A stretch of DNA of 20,474 nt from positions 41,794 to 62,267 of the forward strand of contig DCIO01000098.1 of assembly GCA_002315885.1 (NCBI GenBank), in the 5' to 3' direction. Below the pieces are notes generated by a model. That model was given only the letters and a program-made list of their open reading frames with translations. It was not told where the DNA came from and did not search any database. The DNA is from Lentisphaeria bacterium UBA1724 (GTDB taxonomy: Bacteria; Verrucomicrobiota; Lentisphaeria; Oligosphaerales; Oligosphaeraceae). This document shows, piece by piece, positions 7,339 through 14,529 of this stretch (position 1 is the first letter of the stretch; each line of letters starts with the position of its first letter). Made by a program: the position numbers and the translations under genes.

Positions 7339-8673
7339 ATGCCAAATTTCACAGAAGATACCATTTGTGCACTAGCCACCGCCCTGGGCGGCGCCGTGGC
7401 GGTGTTGCGTCTTTCCGGCCCCAAGTCCCGCGCCATCGCCAACTGCCTCTGGCACGGCAGGAAACTCTTATCCAAGTCCGATCCGCGGAAACTCCAGTTG
7501 GGGGTGCTCTCGGATTTGCAGGGCACCGTCATTGACGCGTCATGCCTGGCGGTATATATGCCTGGCCCCAACAGCTATACGGGGGAGGACGTGGTGGAAC
7601 TGCAGCTCCATGGTGGTGCGCTTTCCGCCAAGCTGGCCCTGGAGGCGGTCATGTCCGCAGGCGCACGCCATGCCGATGCAGGCGAATTCACCCGACGGGC
7701 TTTCCTGAATGGCAAGATGGACTTAACCCAGGCAGAGGCCGTCAGCGAGCTGGTCTCTGCGGAATCCCGCAGCGCAGTCGCCCTGGCCAACAAGCAGCTC
7801 TCGGGAGCACTGGGAAATGCCATCAACGGCTTCTATGACGAACTCTCCTTCCTGCTTTCCGAAATCGAATCACACCTGGATTTTCCCGAGGAGGAACTGG
7901 ATTGGATGCCCCTGGAAGAACTGGCGGCTCGTCTGGCCAAGTGCCATGACGCCATTGTGGAATTGGCCGCCACACGCAAGGAAGGGGAAGTGCTACGGGA
8001 CGGGGTGAGTCTCGTCATCGCAGGCGCCCCAAACGTGGGCAAATCCAGCCTGCTCAATCGATTGCTGGGTCGGGACCGCGCCATCGTCTCACCCATTCCC
8101 GGCACCACCCGGGATACCGTGGAGGCCGAGCTCTCCATTCGCGGAATTCCTGTCCATCTGGTGGACACCGCGGGAGCCCACGATGCCACGGATCTGGTGG
8201 AACAGACGGGCATCCAACGCGCCAAAGACGCCGCCAAAGACGCCGACGTGGTCCTCTGGCTGACGGATGCCACGCGACCCGACGATTCCCCCTGGCCGGA
8301 TTGGCCCCGCCGAGGCGAGTTGGTCCAGGCCGCGAACAAATGCGATTTAGCCACGCCTCCCGCAGGAATGCTGGGGATTTCCGCCACCACGGGCGCGGGA
8401 ATTCCCCAACTGGAGGAAGCGCTGGAGAAGGCGATTCTCGGCAAGACCGGCGGCATTGGCGGTGGCATCGCCGTCAGCGCACGCCATGGCATCCTTTTGG
8501 ACCAGGCGGGCACGGCGCTTTCGGAATGCCAGATGCTCATCCGAGCCCAATCCTGGGAATTGGCCGCAGTCCCCGTGCGGCAGGCAATTTCCGCCCTGGG
8601 CGCAGTCACAGGGCGCTCGGTGGACCCCGATGTGCTGGACACGATCTTCCACCGTTTCTGCATCGGGAAATAA
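7339..8673 (+). CDS. mnmE: tRNA modification GTPase MnmE
   Basis: MnmE, with MnmG, installs the 5-carboxymethylaminomethyl group on the wobble uridine of certain tRNAs, using tetrahydrofolate-bound one-carbon units and GTP hydrolysis. The 444-residue protein has the full layout: an N-terminal folate-binding domain (1 to about 120, with GPNSYTGEDVVE near 76-87), a helical domain, and an inserted G domain with GAPNVGKSS (229-237), TTRD (256-259), DTAG (276-279) and NKCD (333-336). It ends in the diagnostic FCIGK (440-444), whose Cys is needed for activity. The start is set by alignment with typical MnmE N-termini. It has no Shine-Dalgarno and may be read from a leaderless message. It heads the plus-strand run with ligA 30 bases downstream. 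MnmG is not in view. Confidence 0.97.
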   Translation: MPNFTEDTICALATALGGAVAVLRLSGPKSRAIANCLWHGRKLLSKSDPRKLQLGVLSDLQGTVIDASCLAVYMPGPNSYTGEDVVELQLHGGALSAKLALEAVMSAGARHADAGEFTRRAFLNGKMDLTQAEAVSELVSAESRSAVALANKQLSGALGNAINGFYDELSFLLSEIESHLDFPEEELDWMPLEELAARLAKCHDAIVELAATRKEGEVLRDGVSLVIAGAPNVGKSSLLNRLLGRDRAIVSPIPGTTRDTVEAELSIRGIPVHLVDTAGAHDATDLVEQTGIQRAKDAAKDADVVLWLTDATRPDDSPWPDWPRRGELVQAANKCDLATPPAGMLGISATTGAGIPQLEEALEKAILGKTGGIGGGIAVSARHGILLDQAGTALSECQMLIRAQSWELAAVPVRQAISALGAVTGRSVDPDVLDTIFHRFCIGK

Positions 8674-8703
8674 TCTCCATTTCATCCCTTAACACCCACA
8701 GAC

Positions 8704-10914
8704 ATGAACGACTATTTCCAGGAAGCAGAAGAGTTGCGTCGGCAGATTCGTCATCACGACCACCTCTACTACATTGACGCAACCCCGGAGATTTCCGACC
8801 AGGACTACGACAAGCTCTATCACGCGCTGTTAGACCTGGAAGCCGCCCATCCCGAGGTAGTCACCCCAGACTCCCCTACCCAGCGCATGCATGGCGGCGT
8901 GGCGGAGGGCTTCGAGACCGTGGAACACACCGTCCCCATGCTCTCCCTGGAAAACACCTACAACGCCGATGACTTGGCGCGTTTCCACGAGAGCGTCCTG
9001 CGGGGTCTGCATGGGGAGACGCCCACCTACGTAGTGGAGCCCAAAATCGATGGCATCTCCATTGCGGTGCGCTACGAAAATGGCGTGCTGACCCAGGCGG
9101 TCACCCGCGGCAACGGCAAGCAGGGAGACGACGTCACAGCGAATATCAAGACCATCCCATCGGTGCCCCTTCGCCTGCGTTGCGACAACCCGCCTGCGTT
9201 TTTCGAGGCACGTGGGGAATGCTATCTTCCCCGAGCGGGTTTTGCCAAACTGAATGCACATCGTCTGGCCCAGGGAGAAGAACCCTTCGCCAATGCACGA
9301 AATGCCACCGCGGGGTCCGTCAAATTACTGGATTCCAACGAAGTCGCCACCCGTCCCCTGGACATTCTTTTCTACACCCAGGGACTCATTGACGGCGTGG
9401 AAATCCGCTCCCAACGGGAACTCTTCGAGACCTTCCAGCGCTTTGGACTGAAAATCCAGAAATGGTCCAAAGTCGTCCATGATTTCCAGGGTATCAAGGA
9501 CGCCATTGCGGAATTGGATGCCCTGCGCAAAGATATGCCATACGATACCGATGGCGCGGTCATCAAAGTGGATGAATTCCGCCAGCGTGAAATCCTGGGT
9601 ATGACCGCCAAGGCGCCCTGCTGGGCAAAGGCCTTCAAATACGAACCCGAGCGAGCCGCCACCAAGCTTAACGCCATCACCATCCAAGTGGGGCGCACGG
9701 GGGTCCTGGCACCCGTCGCCGAATTGACACCCGTCTTCCTCTCGGGCTCCACCATCTCCCGGGCAACCCTCCACAACGAGGACGAAATCGCACGAAAGGA
9801 CATCCGCATCGGCGACACGGTGTTGATTGAAAAGGCCGGCGAGGTCATTCCCGCGGTAGTGAAAGTCCTGCTGGAAAAGCGCCCCGAGGAGGCGGTGCCC
9901 TACGATTTGCCAGGTGCCTTGAAGGGCGTCTGTCCTTCCTGCGGCGGTCCCATCCACCGGGATCCCCAATTCGCGGCCTGGCGTTGCGAAAATCTCCAGT
10001 GCCCCGCCCAGAATGTCCGACGAGTGGAGTATTTCACTGCACGAAATGCGTTGGACATCGAGTCCGTGGGTGGCGTAGTGGCGGAGGCGCTTTGCGATAC
10101 GGGGCTCATCAAAGAACCCCTGGACCTCTTTGACTTGACACAGGACGAACTGGCATCCCTCAACCTGGGAACAGCCGAAGAACCCCGCGTCTTCGGCCCC
10201 AAGAATGCCGCGAAAGTCCTCGCCGCGCTGGATGCCGCCCGGGGCAAGGACCTGGGACACTGGCTGGAAGCCATGGGCATTCCCGAGGTAGGTGCCGCAA
10301 CCGCATTCCAGCTGGGACGCATCCACAAGGACCTCCACGATGTGGCGGACTCGGAATACCTCAAGGCGTTCCTGGATTTGATGGACTACCAGAATGGCCT
10401 CGCACCCAGTCGTGTCAAGGAAGCACAACCCGCCCAGGACCTCTTTGCGGAGAAACTCCCCGTGGGACTGGATACACTGGTTCCTCCACTGAAACGCGCG
10501 GGACTCATCAAGATGTCGGGAGCCCGTGGTGGCTATGTCACTACCACCGTGGGTCCCAAGACCGCCCAGAGTGTACTGGATTTCTTCCGCGGCCCCATCG
10601 GACAGCGCTGGCTGGAACGCATGCGCAAACTCGGCATCAATCCCCTGGGGGACAACGCAGGTTCCGCAGAAACCGCAAATGGCCCGCTGGCAGGCAAGAC
10701 CTTCGTCCTCACTGGCACCCTGACCACCATGGGACGAGATGAGGCCTCCGCACGCATCCGCGCCCTGGGTGGAACTGCCGCAGGCGCCGTCAGCAAAAAG
10801 ACCACATATCTCGTGGCAGGCGCAAATACCGGCGCCACCAAGACTGCCAAGGCCCAGGAATTGGGCGTGGAAGTCATTGACGAAGAGACCTTCCTGCGAA
10901 TGATTCAACCCTGA
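8704..10914 (+). CDS. ligA: NAD+-dependent DNA ligase LigA
   Basis: LigA seals nicks in replication and repair using NAD+. The 736-residue protein shows the N-terminal Ia domain with HDHLYYIDATPEISDQDYD (18-36), the adenylation lysine in KIDG (K114), the OB-fold region with KAGEVIP (377-383), a four-Cys zinc finger (C410, C413, C428, C433), a helix-hairpin-helix region, and a C-terminal BRCT domain (about 660-736). It is some 65 residues longer than the E. coli enzyme. Most of the extra length lies in the helix-hairpin-helix region (about 550-612), where a segment including QPAQDLFAEKLPVGLD does not resemble the usual repeats. There is no obvious Shine-Dalgarno before the ATG. Only one base separates its stop from the next gene, so co-translation is likely. 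Confidence 0.97.
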   Translation: MNDYFQEAEELRRQIRHHDHLYYIDATPEISDQDYDKLYHALLDLEAAHPEVVTPDSPTQRMHGGVAEGFETVEHTVPMLSLENTYNADDLARFHESVLRGLHGETPTYVVEPKIDGISIAVRYENGVLTQAVTRGNGKQGDDVTANIKTIPSVPLRLRCDNPPAFFEARGECYLPRAGFAKLNAHRLAQGEEPFANARNATAGSVKLLDSNEVATRPLDILFYTQGLIDGVEIRSQRELFETFQRFGLKIQKWSKVVHDFQGIKDAIAELDALRKDMPYDTDGAVIKVDEFRQREILGMTAKAPCWAKAFKYEPERAATKLNAITIQVGRTGVLAPVAELTPVFLSGSTISRATLHNEDEIARKDIRIGDTVLIEKAGEVIPAVVKVLLEKRPEEAVPYDLPGALKGVCPSCGGPIHRDPQFAAWRCENLQCPAQNVRRVEYFTARNALDIESVGGVVAEALCDTGLIKEPLDLFDLTQDELASLNLGTAEEPRVFGPKNAAKVLAALDAARGKDLGHWLEAMGIPEVGAATAFQLGRIHKDLHDVADSEYLKAFLDLMDYQNGLAPSRVKEAQPAQDLFAEKLPVGLDTLVPPLKRAGLIKMSGARGGYVTTTVGPKTAQSVLDFFRGPIGQRWLERMRKLGINPLGDNAGSAETANGPLAGKTFVLTGTLTTMGRDEASARIRALGGTAAGAVSKKTTYLVAGANTGATKTAKAQELGVEVIDEETFLRMIQP

Positions 10915-10915
10915 C

Positions 10916-11983
10916 ATGCCCCAGGAAAGTGCGTCCATCCAGGCATTTTGCAGACAGAGGGGCATAAGTGCCCTCGTGGTATTTTTTCTCCTCTGGGGGT
11001 TCCTGGTGTTCGCACAGGAAAGCACCCGCGAAGAGCGCATTCTATCCACCGCCATCACGAACGCCCTCCATTCCCGCCCTGCCCTCTCGGGATGCGCTCT
11101 TCTTCTGGATACCTCATCGGGGAAAATCCTGGCAAAAAACGGCGACCTAGAACGCCATCGGGATCCAGGTTCCACCCTGAAGCCTTTTATCTATGCGGAG
11201 GCCCTCCAGCGTGGCTACATCACTGCCCAGAGCATCCTCCATGACGGACCACTTCGCATTGACGACTACGAAGTGCGGAATTACGACGGAAAGTATTACG
11301 GTGACCTCACCGCCACCACCGCCTTGGCACAGTCCCTGAATGTGCCTGCAGTTCACATCCTGTGCGATGCCATTTCCCTAGAAGATTTCCATAGCATTCT
11401 GCAAGAAATCGGGATATTGGAACCAATGGACATTTCGCCGTTTCCAGGATACCGCGTCGCCACGGGAGGCATCCCCGTAACGCCCACCGCACTGGCCCAG
11501 GCATACGCGGGACTCTACCGCAATGCCTTCCCGCGCTGGGCGCCTGGCGTTACCGCCATGCTCCTCAAGATGATGCGTGCCCTGCCACTGCCCAATGCGA
11601 CCCGCTTGGATATCTCCTGGAAAACAGGCACCTCCCAGGGGAACCGGGATGCCTGGTGCCTGGCCGTAACGCCCGAATACACCCTCTGCATCTGGTTCGG
11701 ACGCGAGAATTTCTCCAGCGACCCCACCCTGGAAGGCCGCGCCCTCGCCGCACCCGTGGCAGGCGCAGTCCTCACCGCACTCTACCAGGAGGAATCTCCC
11801 CGTTGGCCCGCCGCACTCCCTGGTATCATTTCCTGCGAACTCTGTGCCAAAAGCGGCCTGCGTCCCACAGCGGATTGCCAACAGCGATTGACGGGACAGC
11901 GCATTGACGGCATTGAATTGCGGGTATGCGACAGATGTGGAGAAGATAGCCCCTATCATATCCTCCACGAACTGGAAGAATGA
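10916..11983 (+). CDS. PBP1C-like transpeptidase lacking the glycosyltransferase domain
   Basis: This 355-residue penicillin-binding protein should cross-link peptidoglycan in the periplasm. A hydrophobic segment (17-33) ending in VFAQES acts as a signal peptide or anchor. The transpeptidase motifs are all present: STLK (S86, K89) in PGSTLKPF, SLN (140-142) and KTGTS (236-240). The wording around them (RNYDGKYYGDL, SLNVPAVHIL, KTGTSQGNRDAW) matches the C-terminal half of PBP1C (PbpC). PBP1C normally also has a GT51 glycosyltransferase of about 200 residues before this domain; here only about 25 residues separate the membrane segment from the transpeptidase domain. The C-terminus keeps a short Cys-rich piece (C307, C310, C321, C338, C341) around SGLRPTADC. 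It begins one base after ligA. It is a complete open frame, not a visible pseudogene. Confidence 0.87.
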   Translation: MPQESASIQAFCRQRGISALVVFFLLWGFLVFAQESTREERILSTAITNALHSRPALSGCALLLDTSSGKILAKNGDLERHRDPGSTLKPFIYAEALQRGYITAQSILHDGPLRIDDYEVRNYDGKYYGDLTATTALAQSLNVPAVHILCDAISLEDFHSILQEIGILEPMDISPFPGYRVATGGIPVTPTALAQAYAGLYRNAFPRWAPGVTAMLLKMMRALPLPNATRLDISWKTGTSQGNRDAWCLAVTPEYTLCIWFGRENFSSDPTLEGRALAAPVAGAVLTALYQEESPRWPAALPGIISCELCAKSGLRPTADCQQRLTGQRIDGIELRVCDRCGEDSPYHILHELEE

Positions 11984-12022
11984 GATGGAGCATTATATTT
12001 TCTGCAGGAGCACAAAAATCAA

Positions 12023-12673
12023 ATGGAACTCATCATCGATCCATCTTGGAAAGCGCAGTTGCAAGAAGCGCATCTGGATACTGTAGAAGCCGTTCTGGCC
12101 TTTGAAAATGACCACTGCCTCAGTAGCCACAACCGTGCCGCCATCTGGAAGGGCACACTTCCCAACGGGCAGGTCTTTTTCCTGAAAAAAGATTTCTATA
12201 CCAGCCCCGCGCCAATTTTGCGCAGGTTGCTCAGGTTCCATCTTCCGGAGACCAACACCGAACGCGAAACGAGGCTCCTGCAAAACGCCAAGCGCCTGGG
12301 CTTCCGCGTTCCCGAAATTATCGCCCACACCCAGCACTGCAAATGGTGGCTACCCGATAAAGGCGCCATGATTGAATTGGCGGTCAAGGGACGCCCAATT
12401 GACGACATCGTCAAAGACCCCACAGTATCAGAGGAAGCCAAACAGGATGCCCTCGCCAAAGCCCGCGCCACGCTGGATAAAATCCAGGATGCACAACTGG
12501 ATTGGCGAAAAGACTGCAAACCCGAGCACTTCTTCCTTTGCGATGACGGCGAAATCGCGCTGATTGACGGCGAACGGCTCTATCCTTCCAGGAAGCCCCT
12601 CACTGCCGAATACCGCGCCTGGCAACACCAGCGCTTCGACAGTTTCCTGCCCGAACAATATCGCCGAGGCTAG
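12023..12673 (+). CDS. WaaP/Kdo-kinase-like sugar kinase
   Basis: This 216-residue protein has a protein-kinase-like fold resembling the lipopolysaccharide kinase family (WaaP, KdkA, InaA), whose members phosphorylate heptose or Kdo in the LPS inner core. Visible signs are a lysine region after a beta hairpin (VFFLKKDF, K55/K56), a Glu-rich helix (ETNTERETRLL), the hinge region MIELAVKGRP (116-125), a catalytic-loop-like segment DWRKDCKPEHFFL (160-172) and the metal-binding LIDGE (180-184). The catalytic loop lacks the usual HGD spelling, so the exact substrate is open and weak or altered activity is possible. It begins 39 bases after the transpeptidase gene. AGGAG at 12006-12010 is 12 bases from the ATG, slightly long. 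Its stop overlaps the converging comEC stop. The presence of the gene supports an outer membrane with LPS. Confidence 0.72.
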   Translation: MELIIDPSWKAQLQEAHLDTVEAVLAFENDHCLSSHNRAAIWKGTLPNGQVFFLKKDFYTSPAPILRRLLRFHLPETNTERETRLLQNAKRLGFRVPEIIAHTQHCKWWLPDKGAMIELAVKGRPIDDIVKDPTVSEEAKQDALAKARATLDKIQDAQLDWRKDCKPEHFFLCDDGEIALIDGERLYPSRKPLTAEYRAWQHQRFDSFLPEQYRRG

Positions 12674-14289
12674 GAGACCTCTTCACTAGACTGGAGCTTG
12701 TCATCTTTCCGAGGTTCTTCGGACAGAAGCACCCAGGATAGCGCCAGATAGAAAAGCACGCTCTGCCAATAGGTTATCTGCGCCATCGGCAGACAAGATT
12801 GGCTCTCGCCGCCGCAAACCGCCAATGCATTCGTCATAGATATGGCGTGTTCCAAGACCCACGCATAGACGCTATCCAACCAGGGACAGAATGCGCCCAG
12901 CAATATTCGTAGTGGGCAGAGCATCAGTGTCAAATAGACCATCACCCCCAAAGGCAGATTCACCAACGGCGCCACCAGACTCAATCGGTGGTTGATGCGC
13001 ATGGAAATGCCAATGCCACCCAACCACGCCACAAAGGAAACCAACATCCCGTTGACAAGCCAAATGCAAAGGGCGGTCCGATGACGATGGCGCATTTCAC
13101 GGGGTATCCAGGCGTCTTTTTCGCCAATCACCGTGGAAATCTCCCTGCAGATTGGTCCCGTCAAAAGCAGAATTGCCACAACGGCGTAGGAATAGACGAA
13201 TCCCAGATTCAGCACATTCATGGGATTCCAAAGCACCCCCGCGCTCCCCGCCAATCCCAGAGTATTCAGCCAGGAGGGTGGTCGCCAGCGAAAGCGCGCA
13301 TAGAGCACCAGCAACGCCATCACCAACGCGCGGACACCGGATGCCGACGCCCCAGTCAGCAACACGTAAATTCCATCAAGCACGCCAGTCAGCATCCATT
13401 GCCAGCGCAGAGGAAGTCCCGACCAGCGTAGCAGCAGTGAAATCACCAGCGCCGCCATGCCCACGTGCATTCCGGAAATGGCAAAGACATGCACCGTCCC
13501 CGAAGACACCTGCCGTTCACGAATCTCCTTGGGAATGAACTCGCCCATGCCCAACCCCAGCGCCAGCAACAACTGGGCATTATCCGTCTTCCGAATCCCC
13601 TGCACCAACCGCAAGCCAAGGGCCTCGCGGCAATGGCGGAGACAACGGTGACACCTCACATCCCAGACATCCCGATACCCCACAGGATGCCACTCCCGTA
13701 AACGAAGGATATGGCAGATGCCCTGGGCCTGCAGATACTCCCCATAGAAACCATTGACCATGTCGTCAAACTCTGGAGGCATCAGAAACACACCCTCTCC
13801 CTTGATTTCCGTCCCCTCCGCCAATCCCCGCAACGCCTGGTGTTCCTGAAGGCTGTCCGCCTCCAAGACCACGCGCCCCGACACTTCCTTGGGGCCATCG
13901 TCCAGAATGGTCTGCAAGGAAAGAATTTCGCCAATCACAACACCACGGCCAGTGTCATACTCGGAAAGCACTCCCGCCCCCAGAGGCGCCTGTGTAATCA
14001 TCACCCGGATGCGCCCCCCCGCCACCGCCCTGGGCAGTGCACGCAAATAACTCGGCTGGAACCATACCACCGTCGCCTGACAACGAAGCCATCCCCCCAA
14101 AATCAGCATCCCGAAAAAAAAACCAAGACGCCAATTCTTCACGGCAAGGAGACAAGCCACTCCACAGGAAAGGGAAAGCGCCACAACACATGGCCATCCA
14201 CGGCACCAGCCCAATGCCCCCAAAAACAGCGCAACAAAGACACAAAATGCGGGCGAAAGAATAAAAAGTTGTTCGAGACGACGCGTCAT
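12670..14289 (-). CDS. comEC: ComEC/Rec2 DNA-uptake channel, without hydrolase domain
   Basis: ComEC is the inner-membrane channel that brings single-stranded DNA into the cytoplasm during natural transformation. The 539-residue protein has N-terminal membrane helices and a soluble OB-like part (about 90-200, DUF4131 type), then the competence domain. Its signature is SGTVHVFAISGMHVGM (263-278), followed by GASASGVR (313-320) and the NPMNVLNLGFVYSY region (355-368), with many membrane segments up to about 522. Full-length ComEC (about 750 residues) ends in a metallo-beta-lactamase domain; it is absent here, and the protein stops after a short charged tail. Such short forms are common in several phyla. 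The start ATG faces the pilus motor operon across 240 bases, a sensible partner. No strong Shine-Dalgarno is seen. Confidence 0.92.
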   Translation of the reverse strand: MTRRLEQLFILSPAFCVFVALFLGALGWCRGWPCVVALSLSCGVACLLAVKNWRLGFFFGMLILGGWLRCQATVVWFQPSYLRALPRAVAGGRIRVMITQAPLGAGVLSEYDTGRGVVIGEILSLQTILDDGPKEVSGRVVLEADSLQEHQALRGLAEGTEIKGEGVFLMPPEFDDMVNGFYGEYLQAQGICHILRLREWHPVGYRDVWDVRCHRCLRHCREALGLRLVQGIRKTDNAQLLLALGLGMGEFIPKEIRERQVSSGTVHVFAISGMHVGMAALVISLLLRWSGLPLRWQWMLTGVLDGIYVLLTGASASGVRALVMALLVLYARFRWRPPSWLNTLGLAGSAGVLWNPMNVLNLGFVYSYAVVAILLLTGPICREISTVIGEKDAWIPREMRHRHRTALCIWLVNGMLVSFVAWLGGIGISMRINHRLSLVAPLVNLPLGVMVYLTLMLCPLRILLGAFCPWLDSVYAWVLEHAISMTNALAVCGGESQSCLPMAQITYWQSVLFYLALSWVLLSEEPRKDDKLQSSEEVS

Positions 14290-14437
14290 GACACATAGAT
14301 TAGCCCATCTTTTTTCGCCCCGAACGAAAATACCACGAAAGACCCAAAGTCATAATTTTCCCCACAACGAAAAAAAGTTTTTCATTTTTTCCCTAACGAA
14401 GGCAAAATTTTATTATGGGAAAGTGGGGTTTAATCAA

Positions 14438-14460
14438 ATTAGGGACTATATTAGCCTAAT
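14438..14460. promoter_or_regulatory. Dyad ATTAGG-N11-CCTAAT over possible -10 box
   Basis: A 6-bp inverted repeat (14438-14443 and 14455-14460) with an 11-base spacer is centred on TATATT (14447-14452). A repressor bound here would block RNA polymerase. About one 6-bp dyad of this kind is expected by chance in a region this size, so only the placement makes it notable. Confidence 0.25.
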
Positions 14461-14482
14461 GTCTAGCCATATTTTGATGGCG

Positions 14483-14517
14483 TCTATTTCCCTTTTTCCC
14501 ACTGCTTTTCCCTTTTC
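14483..14517 (+). promoter_or_regulatory. Pyrimidine tract before the pilus operon ribosome binding site
   Basis: Of these 35 bases, 32 are pyrimidines, and the tract runs into the GGAG of the first ATPase gene. If transcription starts near 14459 the tract lies in the 5' leader, where U/C-rich RNA could bind ribosomal protein S1 and raise translation. This role is inferred. Confidence 0.35.
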
Positions 14518-14529
14518 GGAGAACGAAAC

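Larger units (their letters stand above)
14290..14529. promoter_or_regulatory. Divergent control region between comEC and the pilus operon
   Basis: This 240-base AT-rich stretch contrasts with the GC-rich genes around it and must hold both promoters. AACGAA occurs on the plus strand at 14323, 14366, 14395 and 14522, with the near copy CACGAA at 14334. An A-tract and T-tract block lies at about 14370-14390, which should bend DNA. TATATT at 14447-14452 is a possible -10 box for the pilus operon, but no good -35 box stands 16-18 bases before it, so an activator or another sigma factor may be needed. A GGAG at 14518-14521 precedes the GTG start of the first ATPase by eight bases. No clear comEC promoter is seen. 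Confidence 0.5.

Noticed and set aside
9325..11175. 616-codon open frame on the minus strand
   Set aside because: It runs antisense to ligA and the transpeptidase gene, both with full motif sets. The translation has no domain signature.
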